Source: Mucilaginibacter sp.
GTDB lineage: Bacteria > Bacteroidota > Bacteroidia > Sphingobacteriales > Sphingobacteriaceae
Reading direction: 5' to 3'
DNA: 64,000 nucleotides
Assembly: GCF_028288225.1 (NCBI RefSeq)
Contig: NZ_JAQBOC010000073.1
Location: 1 to 64,000 of the forward strand
Shown: one piece after another, positions 53,125 through 60,988 of the stretch
Numbering within the stretch: position 1 is the first letter of the stretch
Layout: each line of letters opens with the position of its first letter
Translations under genes and position numbers: made by a program
The notes under the pieces: model-generated
Database searches by the model: none
Told to the model about the DNA's origin: nothing
What the model saw: the letters and a program-made list of their open reading frames with translations, nothing else

Positions 53125-54819
53125 TTAACAGGCCAAAAGTTCCCTTGCATTTTGCAATGCACTTTCACCAGGCTTATCGCCGCTTAGCATTTTGGCAATC
53201 TCTAAAATTCGTTCCTCTCTATTTAATTGTTTTATGCGAGTATAGGTTGTCGCCGCTTCATCATCCTTGTAAACAAAATAATGGCTCTGGCCTTTGCTGG
53301 CAATTTGCGGCAGATGTGTTATGGTGATCACCTGTAAATTGCTGGCAAGCTTTTCCATTATCTGGCCCACCTGGTTAGCAACCTCGCCGGATACGCCGGT
53401 ATCTATCTCATCAAATATTATAGTCGGCAACGCAGTGTTTTGGGCGATCAATGATTTGATGCTAAGCATCAGTCTTGAAAGCTCACCACCCGATGCAACC
53501 TTGCTCATTTCTGATAGGGCATGACCTTTGTTTGCGGTGAAGAGGAACTTAATATCATCAATCCCATTTTTCGTAAAAGACTCGGTATTTTCTGTCTTAC
53601 GGACTTCCGGAACTTCGGACTTTCGGACTACCTGTTCAATTTTTAGGTTTGAATTGCTCATTCCCATTTCGGCAAGCGTTTCTAAAACTTGTTTTTCAAT
53701 TGCTGGGATCACTTTTTTACGATTTGCAGATAACTGACCTGCTAGCTTTTCAAGCTCGTTTTTATCGGTCTCAAGTTGTAATTTTAGCTTTTCAATAGCC
53801 TCATCACCAAAAACCGCCTGCTGTATTTTATCTGAAAGCTCATCCTGAAGCTGCAATAATTCGGCATTGGTGTTTACGCGGTGTTTTTTCTGCAAAACGT
53901 ATATCAGGCTCAGACGGGCATTTACTTCTTCGGCCCTTGCTTCATTGGTATGGGTACGTTGCTCAATGGTTTCTATCTCAGCAGCTATGTCCTTCAACTC
54001 TATAACAGTGCTATTTAACCGTTGGTGCAGATCCGCAATTTGAGGATTGAATTTCTCCAGAGATAAAAGCTGGTGGCCAGCCTCGCGTAATTGGATAATG
54101 GCGGATGCTTCCCCATCTTCCATTAAATAAAAAGCACCCTGCAGGTTCCGTTTTATCTCGCCTGCATTATTGAGCGAATAAAGCTCCTGTTCCAGTAACT
54201 CCTGTTCATCTGCCGAAAGCTCAGTTTTTTCCAGTTCATCAAACTGAAACTGGTAATAATCAAGGTCGGCTTTTGCTTTATCGCTTTCTTCAATAAGTTG
54301 CTGCAGTTTTGACGTCGATTTTTTGTATGCCCTGAATTTTGTCCTGTAATCATCTAACAGGTCATCGTGCTTGGCAACTGCATCCACCACCAGCAATTGA
54401 AACTCCGGATCATTAATCTCCAGAGTGGCATGCTGCGAATGAATATCTATCAGCTTTTCGCCTAAAGCTTTAAGCGAATTTAAATTAACCGGTGTATCGT
54501 TTACGAATGCTCTTGATTTTCCATCGGCCGAGATCTCGCGTCTTAGTACAGTTTCGGCCTCGTAATCCAGGTCATTGTCCTCAAAAAAATGCTTTAAATG
54601 GAATGCACCGATTTTGAATGTGCCTTCAATAACGCATTTTTTTTGCTGGTTAAAAAAATAGCGACTCTCGGCGCGCTGACCTAAAATAAGCGAAAGCGCA
54701 CCTAATATGATTGATTTTCCGGCTCCGGTTTCGCCTGTAAGTATATTTAAACCACCATCGAAACTAATTTCAAGGTTATCAATTAATGCGTAATTATTAA
54801 TACTGAGCTTCTGAAGCAT
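53125..54819 (-). CDS. recN: DNA repair protein RecN, with repeat-derived insertion
   Basis: A 564-residue SMC-like ATPase acting early in double-strand-break repair. Walker A GETGAGKS at about 29-36, a long central coiled coil (about 150-380), the ABC signature ASGGELSRLMLSIKSL and Walker B IIFDEIDTGVSG. Between NLKIE and NGIDDIKFLFTANKGH there is an extra stretch (VVRKSEVPEVRKTENTES) encoded by AGTCCGAA-type octamers (53590-53629), closely like the peptide inserted in MiaB. recN normally sits next to porD/DUF4835 in this phylum; here a hydrolase gene and the M56/BlaI genes (about 6 kb) lie between. Confidence 0.95.
   Translation of the reverse strand: MLQKLSINNYALIDNLEISFDGGLNILTGETGAGKSIILGALSLILGQRAESRYFFNQQKKCVIEGTFKIGAFHLKHFFEDNDLDYEAETVLRREISADGKSRAFVNDTPVNLNSLKALGEKLIDIHSQHATLEINDPEFQLLVVDAVAKHDDLLDDYRTKFRAYKKSTSKLQQLIEESDKAKADLDYYQFQFDELEKTELSADEQELLEQELYSLNNAGEIKRNLQGAFYLMEDGEASAIIQLREAGHQLLSLEKFNPQIADLHQRLNSTVIELKDIAAEIETIEQRTHTNEARAEEVNARLSLIYVLQKKHRVNTNAELLQLQDELSDKIQQAVFGDEAIEKLKLQLETDKNELEKLAGQLSANRKKVIPAIEKQVLETLAEMGMSNSNLKIEQVVRKSEVPEVRKTENTESFTKNGIDDIKFLFTANKGHALSEMSKVASGGELSRLMLSIKSLIAQNTALPTIIFDEIDTGVSGEVANQVGQIMEKLASNLQVITITHLPQIASKGQSHYFVYKDDEAATTYTRIKQLNREERILEIAKMLSGDKPGESALQNARELLAC
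53590..53629 (-). repeat. Octamer repeat inside recN
   Basis: On the minus (coding) strand the units AGTCCGAA, AGTCCGAA, GTTCCGGA, AGTCCGTA, AGACAGAA run in frame. Same repeat family as inside miaB (21507-21546). Confidence 0.88.
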
Positions 54820-54858
54820 AAAAAGTACTCTGTTTTGAAAGTACTAAATTACAGTTTT

Positions 54859-54947
54859 AGTTGATTGAGTTGATTAACCAGGCAGTTGATTTTTTTTAAA
54901 ACTTAATCACCCTGATCATCTTAGCCTAACTTAATCAACCCTTAACT
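54859..54947. repeat. GTTGATTA-type inverted repeat upstream of recN
   Basis: The plus arm 54859-54891 (AGTTGATTGAGTTGATTA) faces the minus arm 54901-54947 (GTTGATTAAGTTAGG and related units). On the minus strand the right arm encodes the last residues (K-L-R-V-D) and the TAA of the hydrolase gene ending at 54931. Confidence 0.75.
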
Positions 54948-55977
54948 TTTCATGCGTTTTAGAGGCATGGATAACCTGGTTAATGGCGTCAATTACCATA
55001 GCAGGATCTTCCAGATGAATATTGTGACCGCTGTTTTTGTCGATAACGTGCTTGCTGTTTGTAGATAAATGGGACAAATCGATTTGCAACTTCAGGCGTT
55101 CGTCCTCTAATTGTGCAGAATCAGGCATGCCGGAATACCCGCCATTGCCCCTTGAAAGTACGATCAACGGAATGTCTCCAAGCATATAACCAGGTTTTCC
55201 TTTGTTGGCGTACATATCCGCAACATCCTCCGGCGACCAATTCATTTCGTCGCCTGCGGCTTTTCTGTATACCGGCTGTGACTGTGCCCAGATCTGCATC
55301 TGCTGAACTTTTTTTGGCAGCTTATCCATTGGCGGCTCAATGGTGGTGTCCTGCACTACCGGTTTTTTATCTGCAGAAGTGGTGTCTCTTTTTACCATGT
55401 TCCTTGGTTCCGGAGCATGTTCGCCTTTTGCCCAATCACGGATCCGAACGGCTTTGTTATTAATTATGATCTTTGAATCTTCATTTAACGCGTCAACTAA
55501 AACAACGCCGGCGACTTCTTTTTTATAAAACCTGGCAAATGACCGTACTAAAAACCCCCCGAAAGATTGGCCTACCAAAATGTATGGACCGGTTATACCG
55601 GCATTATGGAGCGCTGTGTGAAGCTCATAAGCTATTTGCCGCCCTGTACGCGGAAGGGGGCCTTCTTCACTCCAGGCAAAACCAGCCCTGTCATAAGACA
55701 CTGCCGTGGTTGTTTTCGCTATCTCAGGCTGAACCAGGTTCCAGATAAATGAAAAATCACCGCTGCCTCCTTCCATTATAACAACGGGCTTTCCCTTTCC
55801 CAAAACATTTATATGTAACAGGTGTCCGCCCGCGTCCACAAGCTTACCTGGTGGCGGATAAGATTGCCTGGTTTGAGCATAGCAAACAGGAATTGAACCT
55901 AAAAAAAGAACCAGGCAAAGGATCTTTGTTTTAAATAACTTTATGGTAAGTAAGATATATTTATGCATAACTTTCAT
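54931..55977 (-). CDS. Alpha/beta-fold hydrolase
   Basis: A 348-residue exported protein with a signal peptide (about 12-35) and an alpha/beta-hydrolase domain: oxyanion region VIMEGGSGDF (about 70-79), nucleophile elbow VGQSFGG (about 137-143, Ser140) and the final His in KNSGHNIHLEDP. Substrate is unknown. Met4 is an alternative start. The C-terminal residues come from a repeat arm. Confidence 0.88.
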   Translation of the reverse strand: MKVMHKYILLTIKLFKTKILCLVLFLGSIPVCYAQTRQSYPPPGKLVDAGGHLLHINVLGKGKPVVIMEGGSGDFSFIWNLVQPEIAKTTTAVSYDRAGFAWSEEGPLPRTGRQIAYELHTALHNAGITGPYILVGQSFGGFLVRSFARFYKKEVAGVVLVDALNEDSKIIINNKAVRIRDWAKGEHAPEPRNMVKRDTTSADKKPVVQDTTIEPPMDKLPKKVQQMQIWAQSQPVYRKAAGDEMNWSPEDVADMYANKGKPGYMLGDIPLIVLSRGNGGYSGMPDSAQLEDERLKLQIDLSHLSTNSKHVIDKNSGHNIHLEDPAMVIDAINQVIHASKTHEKLRVD

Positions 55978-56064
55978 TTTTAATCTCTTTTAAAAAGCTA
56001 TTGTAAAATAAGCTAAACATTTGATTATCAATGTGCAGAAAACGACAATTTTAGCATCCTTTGA

Positions 56065-56104
56065 AAATAAAAACGCCCCTTACAGTTTTCACGGTAAAGA
56101 GCGT
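56065..56104 (-). terminator. Terminator of the blaI-M56-M56 operon
   Basis: On the minus strand an 11-bp stem (56094-56104 with 56073-56083, two G-U pairs) is followed by TTTTATTTTC. It lies 48 bases downstream of the last M56 gene. Confidence 0.8.
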
Positions 56105-56151
56105 AAAGGTTTATCCGATAGGGACGGAGACGTAATTAGAATAATTATATT

Positions 56152-58239
56152 TTATTGCTCATCAACTGATTGTTGAGGTTTTTCCTGTTTATCCGCTTTC
56201 TCTGTCTTTTCTCGTTTTTCAGATCTGTCGGCTTTTTCCTTGTTCTCACGGCTTTCATGCCTTTCAGCTTTTTCCGTTCTTTCATTCCCATCATTATAAT
56301 TAAAATCAAAATTGTAGTTCATTTTTGATTTCAGGTATTTCCTGTACTCAGCGCTATGAATGTAGGCAGTCATCTTTTTAATCGATTGCTCAAGCAATTG
56401 TTGTTCTTTTTTTATTTCTGGATTGTTTTGATAATCGCCCATTTGGCGGCCTAATCTATCCATTTCACTTTGCTTTTCTTTTACAGCAGGGTCATTATAA
56501 GCCCTTCTTAAGCTATCACCCAGCTTTTGGATCCGCTGGTTTTGTGCTTTAAATTCAGGGGACTCATAATGTGCGGTCACTTGCTCGCCCATCTTTTTTA
56601 AATCCTCCTGGGTTAACTTAATATCTGATGGAATGTGGGTTTCCAGCTCGGCCTGGTATTTTTTATAATTGTCACTTTGGCGATCATTGTCATCATAGTA
56701 GTAATCACTTTCAGGAATGCCGTATTTCTTTTTCAGCTCCTTGTTCATCTTTTTAAACTCTGGTGTGTTATAGTAAGCACTTATTTTGCGTCCTTTATCA
56801 CCCATTTGTTCGGTAATGGCTTTCATTTTGTCATTCTCACCAAAGTTTTTTGAGTAAGTTTTGCTCGCTTCCGAAAGGTCTTCCTGTAATTTTTTCAACT
56901 CGGGGCGATTATAAAAATCCTGCACATCTTTACCATTTTCTTCTAATTCGTGCTGTGTTTTTTTAAATGCATCACTTTTGTAATATTCAGTTACCGCTTG
57001 CGAATGTTTTTGCACTTCGGCACTTAAAGCCTGCATCTTTTTATCTCCATTTTCATCTGCGTAGCTATAGGCATCGGTATCATCATTATTCCGTTTAACG
57101 GCATGAGTAGCCTTTTTTACCGGATGTGCCTGTAAATGTGTTGATTTTTTTGCAGCTGCCTTGCGGCCTGTATCAGCAAGCAACTCGTTAATTATAGGAG
57201 TAAAGGCTTTTACAGAGATTTTTCCCTGTGCTATTTCAGGGTTTAGCAGTGACATGGCGCCTATGCCCATGGTTAATATAAGCATGGCCAACAATGTTGG
57301 GCGCAGGCTGGGTAATTGTTTTCTAGTTTTCATGATTCTTTCAATTCTGTTTAATAATTGGTATTTTTTGCCTGTTGCGGCCAGCGCTAGCTGCCAGTCG
57401 TTTTGGCGGGTTTGCTCCAGCTTTAATAAAGCTTTTGCATAGATGATAGGGTCTGCGGTGGCCTTTACAACCAGGTCGTCGCAGCAGTTCTCACGTTCTT
57501 CGTTTATGATCTTGTTTATCAGCAGTGCACATGGATTAAAGAATAACAGGACTGAAATAACCTGCTGTACCATATTTACCAGGTAATCGTTACGTTTAAT
57601 ATGGGCCAGTTCATGTAATAATATGGCCTCAATTTCTTCTGCAGTTAAGTAAGTAGCTAAACTAAATGGCAGCAGGATAACCGGTTTAAAATAGCCAACC
57701 ATACAGGGTACATCAACTAATTTGGTTAGCCCGATCTTTACATTTTTACTGATATTGAGTATTGCCGTAAATCTGTTTACAGTTTGCTGAAGGGTAATAT
57801 CAATACCCAGGTTTTGCTTTATGGCATTTATTTTTTTACGTGCCATTACAAGCCTGCCTGTATTAAACAATAAACCGGCAACATATATAGCAGTTATATA
57901 AGGAAGATATTCTTCAATGCTATAATAATAGCGGACCGTTTGGTCATTAAATTGGCTAATACCTGAAGATAATTCTGCAAGGAGCGGTAAAACGGGTAGC
58001 TTTGAAGGAGCCACAGCCAGCCAGTTATAAATATTAATCTCGTTTATAAGCGTGTACCCGAACCAGCCGGTTATAGCCAGCAGACTTACCACAGCAAACA
58101 AATATTTTTTTGATGCAGATAATCGCCCTGAGAACATCAACGCTAACCTGAGCGCAAAATATATCAGCAACCCCTGCCATAATGAATGGATTATGGTGAT
58201 GCCCAAAACCTGGCTAATGTTGTATAATATATTTTGCAT
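56152..58239 (-). CDS. M56 family (BlaR1-like) membrane metallopeptidase, second copy
   Basis: A 695-residue protein with N-terminal transmembrane helices (about 10-35, 47-65, 112-125), the gluzincin active site HELAH at 209-213 within LLHELAHIKRNDYLVN, another helix near 225-240, and a transmembrane segment near 312-330. The extracytoplasmic part (about 350-695) is not a penicillin-binding sensor. It is charged and carries degenerate Y/F-x-x-P-E-h-K repeats (AYYNTPEFKKMN, HYESPEFKAQN, DYQNNPEIKKEQ), ending in a Lys/Glu-rich tail. In BlaR1 the protease domain destroys the BlaI repressor. It is paralogous to the next gene upstream. Confidence 0.87.
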   Translation of the reverse strand: MQNILYNISQVLGITIIHSLWQGLLIYFALRLALMFSGRLSASKKYLFAVVSLLAITGWFGYTLINEINIYNWLAVAPSKLPVLPLLAELSSGISQFNDQTVRYYYSIEEYLPYITAIYVAGLLFNTGRLVMARKKINAIKQNLGIDITLQQTVNRFTAILNISKNVKIGLTKLVDVPCMVGYFKPVILLPFSLATYLTAEEIEAILLHELAHIKRNDYLVNMVQQVISVLLFFNPCALLINKIINEERENCCDDLVVKATADPIIYAKALLKLEQTRQNDWQLALAATGKKYQLLNRIERIMKTRKQLPSLRPTLLAMLILTMGIGAMSLLNPEIAQGKISVKAFTPIINELLADTGRKAAAKKSTHLQAHPVKKATHAVKRNNDDTDAYSYADENGDKKMQALSAEVQKHSQAVTEYYKSDAFKKTQHELEENGKDVQDFYNRPELKKLQEDLSEASKTYSKNFGENDKMKAITEQMGDKGRKISAYYNTPEFKKMNKELKKKYGIPESDYYYDDNDRQSDNYKKYQAELETHIPSDIKLTQEDLKKMGEQVTAHYESPEFKAQNQRIQKLGDSLRRAYNDPAVKEKQSEMDRLGRQMGDYQNNPEIKKEQQLLEQSIKKMTAYIHSAEYRKYLKSKMNYNFDFNYNDGNERTEKAERHESRENKEKADRSEKREKTEKADKQEKPQQSVDEQ

Positions 58240-58272
58240 TATATTAAAGCTTAACGTTAATGTTATCCCGGT

Positions 58273-60264
58273 TTATTTTTGATCTTCCTTAACAGGTTGG
58301 TCATTCGTTTCATCAGTATCTTTCGGGGCATAGATCTTTACCCCGCCTACTGAATCTTTTAAGATCCATTTCCTGTCTTTCATCTTCCTTTTCCACTCGG
58401 GGCTCTTAAACTGCTTTTCCATTTCCTTACCCTGCTTTTTCATCAACTCCATTTGGTTCTTCCACTCAGGACTATCAAACTGTTTTTTCATTTGTTCCAT
58501 TTGGTTCTTCCATTCAGGGCTATCAAACTGTTTTTTCATTAGCTCGCCCTGTTTCTTCATTTGTTCCATTTGGTTCTTCCACTCAGGGCTGTCAAACTGT
58601 TTTTTCATTAACTCACCCTCTTTCTTCATCAGCTCCATCTGGCCTTTCCATTCAGGACTGTCAAAATGTTTTTTCATTTCTTCACCCTGCTTTTTCATAG
58701 CCAGCATTTGATTTTTCCACTCCGGGCTTTCAAATTGCTTTTTCATTAGCTCACCCTGTTTCTTCATCAGCTCCATCTGGCCTTTCCATTCAGGACTGTC
58801 AAAATGTTTTTTCATTTCTTCACCCTGCTTTTTCATAGCCAGCATTTGATTTTTCCACTCGGGGCTGTCGAAATGCTTTTTCATTAGCTCGCCCTGTTTC
58901 TTCATCAATTCCATCTGACCTTTCCATTCAGGACTGTTGAAATGCTTTTTCATTTCTTCGCCTTGTTTCCGCATAGCTTCCATCTGGCGTTTCCATTCGG
59001 GGCTATTGAAAAATCTCTTTACCGAATCCGGAGCATCATCACCATAAAAAGTTTCTCCATAAATTTCGCTTTTGTCTGACGGACTCACCTTTTTAATTAT
59101 TCCCTTGCTCTTCTTGCCTTTGGCTACAATTTTGCCTTTTTGCTTATGTTTCGAAGTATCGTTAAGAAAAGAGTATTGGGTAGAATCAATTGCGCTGACG
59201 AGTTGGTCGCATTTAATTTTTTCTGTTGATGATGATTTTATTTTGTTAGCAATTGTTTTGCCTTCTGTGATTTTGGGATTAAACCATGCAATACAGCTAA
59301 GGGTGCCTGTTAGTAAAAACAGCGCTATTATGAGATGGCGAATGCTGCCAATATGTTTTTTAGTTTTCATAATTCTTTCAATTCTGTTTAATAAATGGAA
59401 TTTTTGTCCGGTAGCAGCGAGCGCGAACTGCAGGTTTGATTTCCTGGCTTCTTCAAGCTTAATTAATGCCTGCGCATATATTAAAGGCTCGCCGGTTTTT
59501 TCAACAACAAGATCGTCGCAACCGTTTTCTCTTTCCTGGTTTATAATTCTGTTAATTAATTGGGTAAAGGGATTAAAGAAAAGCAATACGGTTATAAACT
59601 GTTGCAGCAAGTTTACCACGTAGTCGTTACGTTTTATATGTGAAAGCTCATGTAATAAAATAGCTTCAACCTCATCGGCCGATAAATTGACACATATAGT
59701 AACAGGTAAAAGTATAAGGGGTTTAAAGAAGCCTATAACGCAAGGCACATCAATCAACTCACTAAATTTCAAGTTGACATGCTTGCTGATGTTTAACTTT
59801 TTTGCAAAAGAATTAATAAACTCCTGCATTTGTCCGGCGGGTAAAAGAGACAGTTTTATTTGTCTTATTTTATTCCATTCCATTGCAAGCCTGGCCAGGT
59901 TTATAGTAAGGCCTGTAAAATATATTGCACATATAAAAGGCAGGTAACCCGCAATGGTATCATACCAGGCCGATTGGTAATGTGTGCTGGTTGGTAAGTT
60001 TAAGTAGGGCAATAATGGCAATACATGACCGGGTTTTAAATTAACCCAGTTATAGGCATATATCTCTGTTAATAAAGTATAAACAAAACATGCCGATATG
60101 ACTAACATTGCAATAATAGCAAGATTATATTTTTTTACTGCTGTTAATGATGAGATGCCGGCAAAAGCTATCCGTAAAATAAAATATACCAGCAACCCCT
60201 GCCACAGCGAGTGGATGATGGTGATGCCTAAAACCTGGCTGATGTTGTACAAGATGGTTTCCAT
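58273..60264 (-). CDS. M56 family (BlaR1-like) membrane metallopeptidase with SPEWK tandem repeats
   Basis: A 663-residue protein. The N-terminal half matches the downstream M56 copy: transmembrane helices, HELSH in LLHELSHIKRNDYVVN, and an inner transmembrane helix near 310-328. The extracytoplasmic part has ten S-P-E-W-K repeats, each about 23 residues (SPEWKGQMELMKKQGELMKK), encoded at about 58387-59010. They form a predicted charged helix with no known ligand. Sensing something other than beta-lactam through this rod is inference. It lies 113 bases downstream of blaI, with a heptamer hairpin in that gap. Confidence 0.88.
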   Translation of the reverse strand: METILYNISQVLGITIIHSLWQGLLVYFILRIAFAGISSLTAVKKYNLAIIAMLVISACFVYTLLTEIYAYNWVNLKPGHVLPLLPYLNLPTSTHYQSAWYDTIAGYLPFICAIYFTGLTINLARLAMEWNKIRQIKLSLLPAGQMQEFINSFAKKLNISKHVNLKFSELIDVPCVIGFFKPLILLPVTICVNLSADEVEAILLHELSHIKRNDYVVNLLQQFITVLLFFNPFTQLINRIINQERENGCDDLVVEKTGEPLIYAQALIKLEEARKSNLQFALAATGQKFHLLNRIERIMKTKKHIGSIRHLIIALFLLTGTLSCIAWFNPKITEGKTIANKIKSSSTEKIKCDQLVSAIDSTQYSFLNDTSKHKQKGKIVAKGKKSKGIIKKVSPSDKSEIYGETFYGDDAPDSVKRFFNSPEWKRQMEAMRKQGEEMKKHFNSPEWKGQMELMKKQGELMKKHFDSPEWKNQMLAMKKQGEEMKKHFDSPEWKGQMELMKKQGELMKKQFESPEWKNQMLAMKKQGEEMKKHFDSPEWKGQMELMKKEGELMKKQFDSPEWKNQMEQMKKQGELMKKQFDSPEWKNQMEQMKKQFDSPEWKNQMELMKKQGKEMEKQFKSPEWKRKMKDRKWILKDSVGGVKIYAPKDTDETNDQPVKEDQK
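58387..59010 (-). repeat. 69-bp tandem repeats coding the SPEWK units
   Basis: Ten units of about 69 bp, one shorter, with alternating A (NQMLAMKKQGEEMKKHFD) and B (GQMELMKKQGELMKK) types giving a higher-order 138-bp period in the middle of the array. Near-identical nucleotide copies in the centre suggest recent expansion by recombination or slippage. Confidence 0.92.
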
Positions 60265-60276
60265 TGTTTCAGTTAA

Positions 60277-60381
60277 TTAGAGACTGGAGATTAGTTACTA
60301 TCCCGCGGCTCCAGTCGTTTATTTTTTTTATGATTTACTACCTGTCTTTTTACTAACCTCTGGTCTCTAATCTCTAATCAC
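60277..60381. repeat. GAGATTA-type inverted heptamer repeat between blaI and the M56 gene
   Basis: The plus arm 60277-60295 (TTAGAGACTGGAGATTAG) faces the minus arm 60352-60381 (GTGATTA, GAGATTA, GAGACCA, GAGGTTA). The right arm overlaps the TGA stop of blaI. The arms resemble those at 16844-16917. Confidence 0.85.
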
Positions 60382-60755
60382 TTCCCCTCAAACTGTTTCA
60401 AATAATCCTTAATGGCGTCAATCTCATCTTTTGATGCACGGTGATGGCCCAGGGCCTGGATCACCAAATCAGATGTTGAACCTTTAAATACAGTCGATAT
60501 AATTTTATCAAGCGCAGTTTGTTGTGCCTGTTCGCGGGTTATCAAAGCTTTATACAAGTGGGTTTTTGCGGTCGTATCGCGCTCAACCAGGCCTTTATCA
60601 TGCATTATCTGCATTAATTTTAAAGTTGTGGTATAACCGGCATCCTTACTTTTTGCCAATTCCTCATGCACATCACGAACGGTGCACTGGCGTTTTTTCC
60701 AGATCACCTGTAATATCTCAAGCTCGCTTTCTGTTGGTTTTATTTCCATGTTCAT
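60378..60755 (-). CDS. BlaI/MecI/CopY-family transcriptional repressor
   Basis: A winged-helix repressor of 125 residues (start at 60755; 60749 also possible). The wHTH (about 5-75) has PTESELEILQVIWKK and AGYTTTLKLMQIMHDKGLV; the C-terminal helices (about 80-125) dimerise. BlaI-type proteins bind TACA/TGTA palindromes and are inactivated by cleavage by the M56 partner. An ATG at 60779 lies inside the operator and is rejected. Overlapping palindromes upstream (60761-60800) suggest autorepression. Confidence 0.92.
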   Translation of the reverse strand: MNMEIKPTESELEILQVIWKKRQCTVRDVHEELAKSKDAGYTTTLKLMQIMHDKGLVERDTTAKTHLYKALITREQAQQTALDKIISTVFKGSTSDLVIQALGHHRASKDEIDAIKDYLKQFEGK

Positions 60756-60760
60756 TGTTA

Positions 60761-60808
60761 TACGAATTTCTTCGTACAAATATGTACGATAGATTTCGTA
60801 TTTGCAAA
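60761..60808 (-). promoter_or_regulatory. blaI promoter with three overlapping operator palindromes
   Basis: TACGAATTTCTTCGTA (60761-60776), TACAAATATGTA (60775-60786) and TACGATAGATTTCGTA (60785-60800) overlap by 2 bases each. On the minus strand a -33 TTTG (60805-60808) and a -7-like CATATTTG (60777-60784), 20 bases apart, lie across them, so a bound repressor would block RNA polymerase. Confidence 0.65.
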
Positions 60809-60858
60809 TTATTTATAAACTTTTTTTAAAAAGACGCGCGAGGAGGGGAGAATGTTAC

Positions 60859-60988
60859 AGGAAAAAGGTAAAAACTGAAAGAATAAAGGCGAAGGGCATT
60901 GCGTAACGGATAATGGATTTTTAAAGTAAAGTAATGTACAGATTTGCTATGAACCCCCTGCCAACTGCCCACTCAAAACTGCCTACTG
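60859..60988. repeat. Heptamer arms between blaI and porD
   Basis: The plus arm 60859-60897 reads as AGGAAAA, AGGTAAA, AACTGAA, AGAATAA, AGGCGAA. The minus arm 60955-60988 reads as AGTAGGC, AGTTTTG, AGTGGGC, AGTTGGC. The TAG in the first unit of the minus arm is the stop codon of porD. The arms do not match each other. Confidence 0.7.

Noticed and set aside
58387..59010. CRISPR-like regular repeat array
   Set aside because: The 69-bp units are contiguous with no unique spacers and lie in frame in an M56 gene; they code for SPEWK repeats. No cas genes are present.
56152..60755. Beta-lactam resistance operon
   Set aside because: BlaI and M56 proteins are present, but neither M56 protein has a penicillin-binding sensor domain and no beta-lactamase gene is nearby. 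The module is better seen as a general BlaI/M56 stress system.
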